Of a stretch of DNA of 64,000 bases, positions 13,430 to 25,535 are shown piece by piece (the stretch's first letter is position 1; each line of letters opens with the position of its first letter). The notes beneath the pieces were generated by a model. That model did no database searches and was not told the DNA's origin. It worked only from the letters and a program-made list of their open reading frames with translations. The stretch spans positions 62,001-126,000 of the forward strand of contig BROG01000954.1 in assembly GCA_030159075.1 (NCBI GenBank), given 5' to 3'. Source of the stretch: Atrina japonica. Taxonomy: Eukaryota; Mollusca; Bivalvia; Pterioida; Pinnidae. Position numbers and translations under genes: made by a program.

Positions 13430-14215
13430 TTTGTGTGTGTATGCATGCACATGTGTATATATATGTAACATTATGTTCATTTACAAAAAAGTAACTTTCT
13501 ACGGATTGCAGCACATGTGTGACACATGTATAGCACATAGGAGATATATCAAGTTAAACAAGTATCATATCTCATGTAACAAAAATCTTAATTTACCAGA
13601 ACACATACACAACCTGGTAATTGTATGTATAAAAAGGCAGAGAAAATCTGAAATTCACCATGAACATTTGTATGTTTGTTTTACCAATGTTTTTCTGCCA
13701 CACTTAGCAATTTTTAAATTACATGGTATTTTAAGCAGTGGTCAGTTTTTGACATTGGTCAAAATACAGTGTATCTGGGTCAATATTACAGACTTTTGGA
13801 CTAGTGGATTTCCCTATTATATCACTTCCAAATCAAATAAACATTGAGCCTTCACTGACAAGAAACTATAAAGTTCTGGTAGTTTAAAATGTGAGGCTCA
13901 GTTTTAAAGGCCTGACATGACTTTATAATGGGTATAATTATGTTACTGACTCATTACAACAAAAACACCCTCAGAACACTTAAATGTCTCACTTTATAAC
14001 AACATAACCAATAGGCCCTACATATGACTCCACACAAAATCTTATACGACTTGACTAATGTTTTGGTTTCATTCATAGTACATGTATTGATCTTCATTTT
14101 GTAAGACTTTGATCATGATTACGTGCATGCTCGATATCTCTATGTACTATATAAACAAGCTGTCCTGTACAAACAGTGATATACAAGTATGTATCAAGTT
14201 GAAATGCATGTAAAA
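13430..14215. other. No gene accepted
   Basis: An open plus frame of 138 codons spans 13431-13847. It starts inside the TG array, lacks splice context and does not resemble a known family, so I treat it as chance. Confidence 0.5.
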
Positions 14216-14221
14216 ACTTAC

Positions 14222-14310
14222 CCGAACCACCCATCCAAGAAGGCAACATAGCTTTTAATCTTTCATAATATTCCACACTGGGAAGTGAGGAAAATTCCTC
14301 CTGCCCCTGC
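14222..14310 (-). CDS. Candidate internal exon of the unrecognised minus-strand gene (exon 5)
   Basis: On the minus strand the 89-nt block runs from an acceptor 'ctgtgtaagcag' to a strong donor, TTCGG followed by GTAAGT. It enters in phase 2 and leaves in phase 1. The peptide starts QGQEEFSSLPSVEYYERLKA and ends MLPSWMGGS; its composition (Trp, Tyr, Pro, balanced charge) is unlike the repeat-derived frames around it, and local G+C is higher than the flanks. The phase matches the exon candidates at 20455-20531 (junction codon CTG) and 7457-7494 (junction codon GGA). The polypyrimidine tract is weak, so a nearby AG could be used instead. I do not recognise the protein. This is one of the two most convincing exons in the window. 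Confidence 0.6.
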
Positions 14311-14319
14311 CTGCTTACA

Positions 14320-15860
14320 CAGGACATAATTATGAATTAGGTCACTAAATGTTTACCAGAAAAACACGAAAAGGTCCCAAAAGCACTGTAAAATTAACTA
14401 CTGTTAACTCTGATTAGCCTTCTGCATGTAGAGATAACGCCACAGAGATATAAGTTACTCCTGTCATTATTCTTGCCAGTTGCAAGTTTTCATGAAAAGT
14501 ACTTCTATCAGTTTGTCATGAGGGTTGTAGATCTTTAAGTCCCAGTTTATTGAATACTCCTTAATGCAAATTTTTCACAAAATGGTGTTCAAATCTGTTG
14601 TGTTATATTTAATTCCTGGCTTGTTCAGCAAAGGGAATAAGCAATTATTTTGGAGTGATTTTTAAATGGAATACAGATATTCACTTATAAGCCAATGGTG
14701 CAATCTGAGCTAGAACTGTTATAGATTTAAAGGACATTGATTGTTAATGCGGGAAAGGTAAAACTTAAATTGAACTTGACATTGTGTAGCAATTACAGGT
14801 ATTTTCATTGTTTACTTTGATAATTTTAAAGTCCATTGACCATACATGTGGCTTGCCTGGTATTGGAATAATGTATCTAGTGGATGCAGATGTTCTTCAA
14901 AACAAAATTTCTTTATCTATAATTATGAATTGAAAAAATTGCATGTGCCAAGGATGGAGGTGGCTCGGGGAGGGTGAGAGAGGTGACCCAGGGAGATGTG
15001 GCCCAGGGAGGAGGAGAGGTGACCCAGGGAAAGGGGGAGCAAAATCTTATAGCTGGTGCAATATTCATTTCAATTAATTTTTTTTTATTTCTGAAAGAAA
15101 ACCAGTTGAAAATCAAAAGTTAATAAATGGAGTTAAAATCATTCTACTGACAGACTGTATATATCTGAAGTAACCACCCTCAGGTCATGTGCTGGACAGT
15201 AATGAGATAACACCTTGTACATGTCAGTAGCCTAATGATCACCACACTGACCACAAGTGGTCAGACATATAACCTCTGTGATTTATTGTAGAAATGCTGT
15301 AGGGTTGGATTTAGTGTGTGTGTAAACTTACATTGGATCATATGTATGGATATACATCACATGTATGTGAGATGGCTTGTAACAACACATTTTGACAAAA
15401 AATATGCATATTGAAAATAAATAAATTCATATTGCATAAAACTTTGGACAAACTTAACACATTTTAAAAAAAATTCAAATTGTGTTTCATTGGAACATAC
15501 ATGTAATTAAAAAAAATATGTTTGTTAAAAAAATGCATTACACAGACTGACCAATGTTTCAAAATGCATAATTATGATGTTTTATAGGACATTGTCAATA
15601 CAGCAAATGTCTTTCATTTTGAATAAACTATCAGCTGGAGGTGAAGTGTGACCTTTGTTATAGACTCAAATCATAACAGTAAAAGTTCTTTCACAGTTTC
15701 CACAACAATATGAGAAGATTTGATTTCTTATTGGTATTTATGACTCTTTAATTCTGATATAAATAGAAATAAATTTTTACACATTAAACTCATCATTTAT
15801 AAATTGAAATTTAGACATCTGTTGGCTGAGGATTTTGTATTATTTCTTTGTACGGTCACA
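14320..15860. other. No gene seen; purine-rich patch
   Basis: Mostly AT-rich. The 14950-15045 interval is a purine-rich island with three diverged copies of 'ggtgacccaggga'. A perfect short palindrome, 'tgaccacaagtggtca', lies near 15249. Confidence 0.55.
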
Positions 15861-15861
15861 A

Positions 15862-16097
15862 TAGTGTTTTACACCACACTCAACTATTTTTCAGTTATGT
15901 GGTGACGGACACTTTTTTAATGGTGGAGGAGAGAAACTGTTGGATATGATGTACCCAGAAAGAGATCACCAACCCTCCAAACTTTCTCAAAAATCTGCTT
16001 AGTTAATAGATTCCAGCAGGGTTCAAAAGTCACAGTGCTGGCCCAAGGTGAGAGACTTTAAAGCTTGATGCTCTAACCACTCGGCTGCCGAAGTCCC
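15862..16097 (-). mobile_element. SINE-B, minus strand, near full length
   Basis: Read on the minus strand it has the head 'ggcagccgagtggttagagc', a box-B region, the 'agtctctcacc' loop, the body and a '...gagtgtggtgtaaaac' tail. The head is close to the A box of Leu/Ser tRNAs. The body is decayed in the middle. Confidence 0.88.
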
Positions 16098-16476
16098 AAT
16101 ATATTTTTTTGTATTAAAGTATGTAATCCTGCCCTACAACTACATGGTATAATAGGTGGATCTAGGGATTTTTAAATGACACAAAGGTGGAGATGTTATC
16201 TTATTATATCTAGTTCTGTTGGAATTTAACACAAGCTTTCCCTGGCATTAATTTATCTGCCTGTCCATCTGTCTATCTACAATGTGATGTAATCATAATA
16301 CATTTGTCCAAACCATTAAATGATATGTTACAACAAAAATGGCATTGCTAATCTGAAAAATCTTTACGGTTTTGTTTCCAGTGAGGACTATTTTATTATG
16401 CTATACATGTATGTCCTTGAGTGTTATCGTTGTGATATAAAAATGATTCTGTTTAATAGTTGTGTATACACACTAA

Positions 16477-16705
16477 CAGGGATTTTTCTGAGTCCAGGGT
16501 CTGGAAAATTGTAAAAATATACAACATATTTACTATTTTACTAAAAAACAGAAACTAAATTTGAGGCATTTGTTTAAAAAAAATTACTTAATTTTTAAAA
16601 AATTCAAAATTGGGAATTTTTGCATAATTTTGGGAAATTACAAGCCATTTTTACATTGGGAAAGGTCCTGCATCTGGACCCAAAATAGGCCTAGGAAAAC
16701 CCCTG
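16477..16705. mobile_element. Foldback / MITE-like element with CAGGG ends
   Basis: The left end 'cagggatttttctgagtcc' and the right end (reverse complement) 'caggggttttcctaggcct' form imperfect terminal inverted repeats. Subterminal segments ('gggtctgg', 'gcatctggaccc') are also partly complementary. The 229-bp interior is AT-rich and non-coding. CAGGG termini resemble hAT-type non-autonomous elements, but no clear 8-bp target duplication is visible. Confidence 0.6.
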
Positions 16706-16709
16706 ACTA

Positions 16710-18705
16710 TATAACATACCTAGATATCAAATGATAAATTCTGGCTAATAGTTTAAATCCTGAACAAAAACTTTTCTATAATATTATATGTATAATTTCT
16801 TAGAAAACCTCTACTCCTGAAAAACTTAAAACAACAATGGGCTCTACTAAAGATCGGACCTAAGTCACCAAATTAAGACAGTACTCGATACTTGACTCTG
16901 TAGCTGGAAGTTTTTGTATATATGTGGCATAGAACTGTCAGATAAAATGAATTGCCAATTTGAACAATATCTAAGAAATATCCAAAAATAGCTTGAATAC
17001 ACATTTTTAAATTTTTAAGAGAAAATAATGACTCTGACCAAATGTTTTGGATGTTAATGAAAATAAAAAAATATGAGAATTATTACCTAGTCAGACAAAA
17101 CCAGGAATTATACAAACAACTGTATAGTCAAAATAGTAAAATATTAGGTGAGGCTAAGTACTTAGTGAAGCTGGTGCTCAGGAGTGGTCCAAATGTGTCT
17201 TGAGGTTAGATACTAATTTCTATTGTTAATCCATGATTTATTTCAAATGCTTTGTTTTCATCCACGCTCATTTTTTATCAATTATAACTACTTGATAGTT
17301 AGCAGACACAACCATATGTCCTTAAGATAAGTGATTGCTACTTGCGCAATACATCGTAACTGGCAATTTTGTTAATTGTATTTCATACGATTAATGATCC
17401 AGGATGTAATTTTCTGAGATTATAAAACTGCGCACTTAAACTATAACATTTTGTGATTGTTTATCGGAGCTCATCCATTTGAAACCAAGGTATTATCAAC
17501 TCTCTGCTAAAACACTGCAATGTGCATACACACTTGATCTTTGTCAATCAAAACAAGATGTTTTTGACTACTATGAACCTAAGAGCTAAGTCATTGATGA
17601 AGATGTTCAAGTCCCATAACTCTGGTATAAATATTGCGAAATGTTAACCATAAACAAATTCATCCTAACTGATAAATCCAACATTCAAAATTCTGTTAAG
17701 ATATGATGATTAAGCTCAATTTATTAGATGAGAACCAACAAAAATGAGGAAGAGAAAAATATAGAGACCAAACACTACATATCCCTCATTTACTTATCCT
17801 TGATGTTCAAGTGATCAGTTTTATTATCAAATTCATACAGTGGAAAGCATAGCTCAGCTGGTAGGTGACTGCTAGATCTGAAGGTTGACCCAAAATCATC
17901 ATGCTTATATACTGTATACGGAACCTAGAAATTGCACTAATGTTTAATTTTTAGCCATTTTCATCCTTAGATGAATGTAAGGGGAATTTAAAAATGAAAG
18001 TGAAATTTTCAAGCTATTTTAAGAAGTGAAGCACAAACATACATGTACATGCCATCCATGTGACCATGGGGTTTTAGGGTGAATCTAAGATGGGGTGAAT
18101 AATACATTGTACATGTAGCTTCTGTCATAAAAAGCTGCCAAAAATTACCAGGACAAAAATTTTCAGGTTTACAGTATATTATCAGCTGCAATGTATTCAT
18201 TTTATAGACATCATGAGCATGCATGTCTAATTAATGTGGGCAATATAAACAGATCAAGAAGTAGGATCACTAAACACATCCAATATATGGAAGAGTCCAT
18301 TGTTTGTCATTTTACAAAATGTTTCAAAATATATTTGATATTTATACAGACAAGTTGATTTTATAAACAGCCAGATAGATGTCGATTACATGTAAATGAT
18401 AACATTTATGTAAATATGATGGGTCCCTGATGAATAGCTTAATGTAATTGGTAAACATGAGAAATACCAACAAATGTACTAAAATTGACCATGTGTTAAG
18501 AGACCATGTTAGGAAGGCATAACCTTGGAGTTAAAATGAAGAATGTGACAAAGCATGTTTTTTCTCCTTATATAAATGTACATGTAATTGGGCCTGAAAT
18601 TAACTGAATCTGTTTAAAAATTGTGAAAATTTGTTTAAGTAATACTCAAACTACATGTACATGTATATTACCAGATTAACGTATTATCTAAAAGAAACAT
18701 AGATA
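16710..18705. other. No gene seen; one tRNA-like remnant
   Basis: AT-rich. About 17846-17895 reads 'agcatagctcagctggtag' followed by a weak B-box-like 'ggttgaccc', probably a decayed SINE head rather than a functional tRNA. Confidence 0.45.
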
Positions 18706-18708
18706 TAC

Positions 18709-18960
18709 TCAGCCAAAAAAGAAATCTGACACTTTATATACTGATTTATTTGTTTTGTCTTCATATAAAAATATATTTTTTGACCCCTACCCTAAAAATG
18801 ATGTCAATTTATATCGAGTCTAAGCCGTAATAGGTCAATAACATGCTAATGTGTTGAAAAATCATTGGTCTTCAATATATTACAAGTTTAAAACCATATT
18901 TTGACTGTGTTGCCAGAAAAATGATAAACTTTACAGTGTCAGGTTTCTTCTTTGGCTGAG
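18709..18960. mobile_element. MITE-like element with ~30-bp terminal inverted repeats
   Basis: The left end begins 'ctcagccaaaaaagaaatct' and continues 'gacact'. The right end (reverse complement) begins 'ctcagccaaagaagaaacct' and continues 'gacactg'. The 252-bp element is non-coding. It is flanked by TA-rich sequence, as expected for Tc1/mariner-type MITEs, but an exact TA duplication cannot be asserted. Confidence 0.8.
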
Positions 18961-18964
18961 AATA

Positions 18965-19535
18965 TTTGGAAACAGACAACATGTTTTGACAATAATGATT
19001 TAAATAGCATTTGCCTGACTGGGAAAATTGTCAAAATTGTCCAGGTGAAGACCTGTACGTCATCAATTTATCTAAATTCAAGGTAGATAGCAACATCCAA
19101 AATTGCCAGGAAAATCCCTGCTCAGAAAAGGATAGATACAGTATATATGAGATATGTTTATGTATTGTGGAAAATATCTCTATTTAAAATGGATGTTCTT
19201 AAAATGATGTGACATGTCTATTCCAATAAATATCAAATAAAATGACCATATGGGTTTATGGTGTATATTGATTATTACATGTACTTAGTTTTTATGACTC
19301 AGAGATCAGAGACTTATATTTGTCGGTCTGTCTGCCTTTCTGTCTGTTTAAAAACTTTAACCTAATCCTTATAACTTTGGAATTGGACGAAATCTATTTT
19401 ATAGTAAGACAAAATAAAAGATAACAAGGTGATTTATAATTTTTCATATTAACTGTCATATATTTTTTTTTATATATTTCCATATAAAGTAAACAATCTA
19501 AATATAATTGAATATAAAGGAGAACCTGTATTGAA
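18965..19535. other. No gene seen
   Basis: About 19020-19113 ends in 'ccaggaaaatccctg', resembling the right terminus of the element at 16477-16705, so a decayed relative may lie here. The rest is AT-rich. Confidence 0.45.
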
Positions 19536-19539
19536 ATAT

Positions 19540-19950
19540 GACCTGTCCTTTTAGACCACTCTCATGAAAGACCACCTGTCTTTTTAGACCACTCTCATAA
19601 AAGACCACCTGTCTTTTTAGACCACTCTCATAAAAGACACCTGTCTTTTTATACCACTCTCATGAAAGACCACCTGTCTTTTTAGACCATTCTCATGAAA
19701 GACCACCTGTCTTTTTAGACCACTCTCATGAAAGACCACCTGTCTTTTTAGATCACTCTCATGAAAGACCACCTGTCTTTTTAGACCAATCTCATGAAAT
19801 ACCACCTGTCTTCAGAGACCAGGTTCTGAAAACTAGTTTTTCAGCAACCCTTTGTATGAAACCTCTTTTCAAAGACCACCTTGTCTTGACAGACCATATT
19901 TTAGTGGCAGAAGGACTGGTCTCTCAAGACAGGTTCCACTGCAGTTGAAT
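19540..19950. repeat. 33-bp minisatellite grown from a dispersed repeat
   Basis: About eight 33-bp units ('gaccactctcatgaaagacc' plus 'acctgtcttttta') at 19540-19830 are followed by a single-copy tail with 'ggactggtctctcaagacag' and 'gttccactgcag'. The same words appear once each in the dispersed repeats at 5.9 and 12.1 kb, so this array is a local amplification of a segment of that repeat. An 11-residue periodic minus frame is a by-product. Confidence 0.9.
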
Positions 19951-20192
19951 CAACACTCTCTTCAGTAGTTTTTATTGCATAATAGTCAATGGGAAAATAA
20001 ATGGAGATGAGATGCCACAGAGATTAGCTTCACTCCAGAATTAGAATTCTATCTATGTATACTATCATACATCACAATTACAGGTAAAGTTCCATAGATT
20101 AGGACCTCTGCTATGGACTTATGCCAACACATCAAAACTTTATCATTGTAACGGTGCCAAAATGGACACAAAATTTCCATTTTACGCTTCAT

Positions 20193-20342
20193 CAGGGCTC
20201 AGCACCATAAAAATTACAAATTACTTAAGTCTAAAAATTTTACTCAAGTTTGGCTAATCCTGAAATCTGATTGGCTAAGCAGGCCAATTTGAGAATTTTC
20301 TCAGACTTAGTAAATTCTCAAGTTTTATGGTGCCGGGCCCTG
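20193..20342. mobile_element. 150-bp foldback / MITE-like element
   Basis: The left end 'cagggctcagcaccataaaa' and the right end (reverse complement) 'cagggcccggcaccataaaa' are inverted repeats with two mismatches in 20. The interior is AT-rich and non-coding. No target-site duplication is clear. Confidence 0.8.
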
Positions 20343-20454
20343 TATAAGCTAAGACTTTTGATGTTTTGTATATGCTGGGTATTTGTATTATAGACAGGTC
20401 ACAGCATGTCACTGCCGTATGTTATCAAGTCTTTGCAATTACTTTACCCCTTAC

Positions 20455-20531
20455 AGTGACACTGAAGCATGTCTACAAGACTCATTCAGTTGTTTTCTTG
20501 TGTGTGATAAATGCCTGCATTGGTCTACAAC
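20455..20531 (-). CDS. Candidate internal exon of the unrecognised minus-strand gene (exon 4)
   Basis: Minus-strand block of 77 nt from acceptor 'attacaatgtag' to donor CACT followed by GTAAGG. In phase 0 it reads VVDQCRHLSHTRKQLNESCR then HASVS and leaves in phase 2, matching the entry phase of the 14222-14310 exon. A second acceptor, '...caatgcag' (exon 20455-20514), stays in frame but enters in phase 2. The acceptors lack a strong pyrimidine tract. The opposite strand has an alternative: a 'ttaccccttacag' acceptor followed by 27 open codons to a stop. Strand is therefore not certain, but serial phase agreement favours minus. Confidence 0.4.
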
Positions 20532-20539
20532 CTACATTG

Positions 20540-21690
20540 TAATTCACTCAAGCTAATACAGTGGTTCATATTTACATATGTTTAGCATGTGAGCACTGAA
20601 TGAGGATGTAGAGAAAATACATACATATATCAGAACTATTATCATATTTGAAACAAATATTTGTTGCCACAAATTAAAATGTTGATGTTCCATCCTAAAA
20701 TAAACAGTCACGTAAGACTCTCCGATCTATGAATGCTGACCTGTATACATGTATACCTGACCAAACTGTTTACACCTGAGCCAGGTGATTTAAGGTAAAT
20801 TCATACCTGGTTGGTACATGTATAAAACCATGTATATAAAGACCTTACTGTACTTCTCCAGGTAATTCATCAAAGTGAATTTTAAAATGTTTTGTTAAGA
20901 GATATATATTTTAAACAAACATCTTTTAGTGCTGGCAATAAATGCTAAATTAGCAAAAAAATCTCTTGTACATTCCTACATTTTCTCAAACATAGGTCAC
21001 ACATTTTCCTATTTTCTCAACGAACATGCATATTACACAAAGAAAAGTGATTATTTACAACCCTGTAGGTATGGCGGACATGCATCTTATCATTAACTGA
21101 CAAATAAAATAAAAGTTTCCGACAACTATTTGTGCTCTTTTATGCACAGAAAAATGGGCGATCCCATACTAAAATAGTCATTTAGTACTTAAATCTATAA
21201 ATCGTATAAAGACATTATTAAGATCAGTGTGATTTCACAACATCAAAAAGCTTCAGACACCATGAAAAATCAAAATGATCTTATCTTGTGATAGAAGCAT
21301 TTACATGGGAACAAATTTCATTGCCTTTTCACAAGATGTAATTCACTTGTAAATTTTTTTACTCAGATGCAAGCATTGCATGTATAAATTCACATAAATG
21401 TAGGTACATATATACAATGTATATATTTGTTTTTATGTTTTACTTCCTGCAAAGATGTACCACTAAAGCACCACAAGCAATTCAGGTGCATGTACATTAC
21501 AAATTTTAAGCCATCTGCTGCATTTACTGGATAAATTTACTTGGAATTTTTTGCCCCTGGTTATTTTCGCCCTTTTATTAACAGAAAACTTATTTACTCG
21601 TCTTAAATTCTCCCTAAATGACCATTATCCTCGTGAATAGTAGTATGTCCATGGTTTAACTATTAAGCTAAAAAATTTGGCTTTCATTAT
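20540..21690. other. No gene seen
   Basis: AT-rich sequence without tandem repeats or supported exons. Confidence 0.5.
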
Positions 21691-21696
21691 ATATTC

Positions 21697-21880
21697 ATGA
21701 CAGTTAGCATTGAGCTTCATGACAGTTAGCATTGAGCTTCATGACAGTTAGCATTCACCTTCATGACAGTTAGCATTCACCTTCATGACAGTTAACATTG
21801 ACATTCATGACAGTTAGCTTTGACCTTCATGACAGTTAGCATTGACCTTCATGACAGTTAGCATTGACCTTCATGCTATA
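21697..21880. repeat. 22-bp minisatellite, about eight copies
   Basis: 'ttcatgacagttagcattga' plus two bases repeats regularly, with variants 'attcacc', 'attgagc' and 'tttgacc' at the 3' end. Confidence 0.95.
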
Positions 21881-21911
21881 TAAAAAATTGAATCTGAATC
21901 TGAATTCTGAA

Positions 21912-22148
21912 TAGTATTTAACACAACACTCAACAATTTTCAGTTATATGGTGGTGTTTTTATTGGTGGAAGAAAAATCCTGGTTAAAATGTATTCGGGA
22001 AGAGACCACTGTTCTTCTGTGAGTTAACTGGCAAACAGTCTCACAAGAATCTGCTTAGGTTACAGAGGAGCTCGAACCTGCACTGACCAAAAGTGACAGA
22101 CTTCATGGTTCAAAGCATGATGCTCTAACCACTTGGTCACAGAGCCCC
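21912..22148 (-). mobile_element. SINE-B, minus strand, near full length
   Basis: On the minus strand: head 'ctctgtgaccaagtggttag', then 'agcatcatgctttgaaccat', the 'tctgtcacttttggtcagtg' loop, B-box-like 'ggttcgagctcc', body, and a tail ending 'gagtgttgtgttaaat'. This is one of the best preserved copies and defines the family layout. Confidence 0.9.
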
Positions 22149-22814
22149 CCACCCACGATAAGAACACTGTAGGTGTGAAAATTGATAAAAATGATATGTC
22201 ACTTGAAATGCTGTATAAGCTTTAGTGTGACTTGTATAATACTTTATGATAAATCCTCCATTTTATAACCAGGAGCAGAATTATTCTACAATAAGTGTTA
22301 AAATACTCATTTTCTCTTTCCATGATTCAATATCTATTAAACCAACTTCCCTGTTAACGGATGTTTGTAAGTTGTATTGACAAAAAAGAACACTTAATAC
22401 TCATCACATATCAGCCCTTTTGTCATTAATCATATGATTATCTGGAAACTTTAAGTAAGATAACAAAGTATTGTATAAAAATCGGAAGAAAGATCTTAAT
22501 TACTGATGCTAAACCTAACTGAGTATGCATATGTAATTACACTTTGATTACATATTTATATACATGTAAATGTTGTTCAAACAGGAACAACTTTTGTAAC
22601 AAAACAAAAAAACAAAACCAAGAATCTGAAAATCTAAATTTCAACTGAGAATGCATTTCAGTAATTAAATACAGATCATATCTAAAATATGATTAATGTA
22701 CATGTAGTTATAAAACACAAATTTGCATCTCAAAGAAAACTTAATTTTCATGTCTCACATTCAACAATCATATTAAATTCTATGTTCCAAAAAAGAGTGA
22801 GTACCTTCCAAGAG

Positions 22815-22907
22815 TTGTGTTATAATTCAGACTCTGTGTTATAAATCAGATTCTGTGCTATAAATCAGATTCTGTGCTATAATTTGGATGACAAAGAGCT
22901 ACAAACC

Positions 22908-22963
<56 letters not shown>
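22815..22963. repeat. 20-bp triplet repeat followed by (GA)n
   Basis: Three to four copies of 'ttataaatcagattctgtgc' (22830-22885) are followed by a pure GA run at 22911-22963. Confidence 0.9.
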
Positions 22964-22964
<1 letters not shown>

Positions 22965-22966
<2 letters not shown>

Positions 22967-23620
22967 TTTGCATAGTGTAATTAGACAGTAAATTGTCATG
23001 GATGATATCCTATTCTTTGAACATCTAAATTCGGGATAGGCTAGTCCCACCAAACAAAGACAAATTTACTGTAGCTTGAAATTTGGCAATGTCATTTAGC
23101 TGTATACACGTTTGTAACTTGCACAATATTTTACAAATCTACAGCTAGAGGTAAAGTTCCAGGTCAGACATGATCAGATACAGGTGAAGTCCCACAAGTA
23201 ATGACTTTTGCTATGGACTAAGACCAATACAATGAGGCTTATTTACAATGCCACAGCCCCAACAAAAAAAAAATAATGATAATAAATAAATAAAAAAAAA
23301 TACAGATATATATATATATATATATATTTTACAACAATCAACAAAAAAGTTATATACAACTTGTACATGTAATAATGTCCCTTGTTTACTGACGTTGGCA
23401 TGAGAGGATATCATCCTAAAAACATTTTAGAAAAAAAAAATAACTTTCTATTTTACAACAATTAACAAACAAGTCAAACAACTAATTACAACATCTCTCC
23501 TGGACTGGTACTGGCATGAGGAGGTACTTAGTTATATCAAAATGTGATATTATAGTATGCTAATTTTGAGTTAAATCCAAAATTTCTAAATCTGAAAAAA
23601 AGCAAAAAGTTCAAGTACTG
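22965..23620. other. No gene seen
   Basis: AT-rich, with A-tracts and a short (TA)n at about 23306-23330. Two diverged phrases, 'gacttttgctatggactaag' (23205) and 'gatttgtgctatggactgag' (24327), hint at decayed SINE tails. Confidence 0.45.
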
Positions 23621-23622
23621 AC

Positions 23623-23695
23623 CTGTTCTTTGACGTGTTCCTTGAAATGCTAAGGGAGAATCTGCCACTTGTTGTGTATTATTAATTGAACTCAT
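23623..23695 (-). CDS. Candidate (alternative) first coding exon, minus strand
   Basis: An ATG on the minus strand opens 24 codons, MSSINNTQQVADSPLAFQGT followed by RQRT, ending in phase 1 at donor AACAG followed by GTCAGT. Codon composition looks protein-like and no repeat underlies it. Its exit phase matches the entry phase of the exon candidate at 7457-7494 (codon GGA) but not that of 20455-20531, so it would need exon skipping or an unseen exon. Alternatively it belongs to another transcript. Upstream (23740-23830) CpGs cluster, including 'cacacgcgc' and the palindrome TTGCGCAA, a C/EBP-type site, compatible with a promoter. I do not recognise the peptide. Confidence 0.4.
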
Positions 23696-23739
23696 TATAT
23701 ATCGGCAATATGAGAAACTAGAATAACTCCCAGAAAAAT

Positions 23740-24420
23740 GCACACGCGCTTGTCAAATTATTTGCGCAAAGTAAGTTAGAAGTGGATAACTGTTGACTGT
23801 GACCTATCGCTGTGACAGTCAAACTCACGAAACTAACATTTGGTTGTTATATGTACCTCAATATACGGTATGTCATTTTACTTCAAATATCAATCCGGTT
23901 ATCTAAGCTTTCATACAAGCACTCATATATATAAAGGAAATAGGATCGTTGAAATTTACAACACCTTCTTACAGTATAATAAAACTTCACACATGAATTA
24001 TTTAGGTACATACAATTGATACCTATTAATTCTAAACAAACATTTGATCAGATTCACTGACAATGTCAAACATCAATTTTCTACTTTTTTTTTTGTCGTC
24101 AAAAGCTCAAGGCAAATTCCTAGAAGGTTAGTGGGTTTCCGACAATTCAATAAAGAATTAATATTCATCAATCAGACCTTTGGTTTCATTCGTTAAGCAG
24201 AACTTCATTAAACAGTTTGATGACACTAGACCTATTTTTTTTTTTTTTTTTATTGCTTTAATTTTTGTGAAGAATTTTCTCTGAAATGGAAACATTTTCA
24301 GACACAGATGAAGTACTATAAGCATTGATTTGTGCTATGGACTGAGACAATGTGGTGAGGTTTATCTATGCTGCCACACTTGTTGTGACAAAAAACTGTG
24401 ACTTTCACTTCTTATGCTGA
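23740..24420. promoter_or_regulatory. CpG-retaining patch (possible promoter) then unassigned sequence
   Basis: 23745-23870 holds CpGs in an otherwise CpG-poor region and a TTGCGCAA palindrome at about 23762, immediately upstream (minus strand) of the candidate ATG at 23695. No TATA box can be assigned. 23880-24420 is AT-rich with nothing further. The promoter call is inference. Confidence 0.3.
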
Positions 24421-24424
24421 ATGA

Positions 24425-25110
24425 GGGCAGAGGACTGAGGGCAGAGTACTTAAGGGTGGAGGATTGAGTGGTTGAGAACTGAGAATTGGAGTACTGAGGG
24501 ACTAAGTACTGAGGATAGAGTACTGAGGGATGGAGTACTAAGAGGCAGAGTAATGAGGGATAGAGGACTGATGGATGGAGTACTGAGGAACAAAGTACCG
24601 AGGAACTGAGGACTGACAGGCAGAGTACTTAAGAACAGAGTACTGAGGGTCAGAGTACTTAGAAGCAAGGTACTGAGGGGTAGCAAACTAAGGGACTGAG
24701 TACTGAAAGAGGTAATACTGAGGGACAGAGTACTAAGGAATTGAGTACCAGGGTTCAGAATACTAATGGATTGAGTACTGAGTGGAGAGTACTGTTGGGC
24801 AGAGTACTGAGGGACACATAACTGAAAGAAGAAATACTGATGTGAGGCAGAGTATCGAGAGCAGAATACTGAGGGGCAGAGTACTAATGGACTGAGTACT
24901 GAGAGGCAGAGTACTGATGGACACATAATTGAAAGAAGAAATACTGATGTGAGGCAGAGTATCGAGAGCAGAATACTGAGGGGCAGAGTACTAAGGGACT
25001 GAGTACTGAGAGGCAGAGTACTGACGGACACATAATTGAAAGAAGAAATACTGATGTGAGGCAGAGTACAGAGGGCAGAGTACTGGGGAGAGGAGCTCTG
25101 ATGGGTGGAT
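24425..25110. repeat. ~15-bp 'gagtactgagg' minisatellite with 107-bp higher-order unit
   Basis: Basic units resemble 'gaggggcagagtact'. At the right end, a compound unit containing 'gaaagaagaaatactgatgt' starts at 24824, 24931 and 25038, a period of 107, showing second-level amplification. The Ser/Leu-rich 193-codon minus-strand frame is carried by the mostly 15-base periodicity and has no other support. Confidence 0.93.
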
Positions 25111-25535
25111 CAATAAGAGGTGGATTACTGAAGTTTGAAGTTAAGTTTTAATTATCTCCCAGTATACAGACATTCCACAAGTCAGGCAAAAGCTCTTCTA
25201 CTAGTTCACAGTGGTGGCACTTTAAACTAAGACAAGAGTGTGTCTAAATGTATACTATATAAAGTAATTTATACTTGATTTTTACAATCTCCTGGGTAGG
25301 ACTCCTCAAATTAATTTAACCCTGTTATAAAGGACATTGTTATCTATGGTTCTATATTTGAACCCTAAATCATTTATTATTCTGTTATAAAACATAACTT
25401 TTACGTTTCCTATGTCCTCCCACATGCTTTTAAATCATTTTCTATTTAAACATTATAAGAGACACTCAGTTTCATTATTCTTTTTTTCTTTCACATAAAG
25501 CAGATTTTCTGTGTACATTTACTATAGGTGCAAGC

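Noticed and set aside
12878..13538. His/Thr-rich minus-strand frames
   Set aside because: Low-complexity translation of a TG-rich minisatellite.
13431..13847. 138-codon plus-strand open frame
   Set aside because: Begins inside a TG repeat, has no splice context and resembles no family I know.
17846..17895. Possible tRNA gene ('agctcagctggtag' A-box-like)
   Set aside because: Acceptor and TPsiC arms do not pair and box B is degenerate; more likely a decayed SINE head.
24450..25031. 193-codon Ser/Leu-rich minus-strand frame
   Set aside because: Entirely within a mostly 15-bp-periodic minisatellite whose unit lacks stops.
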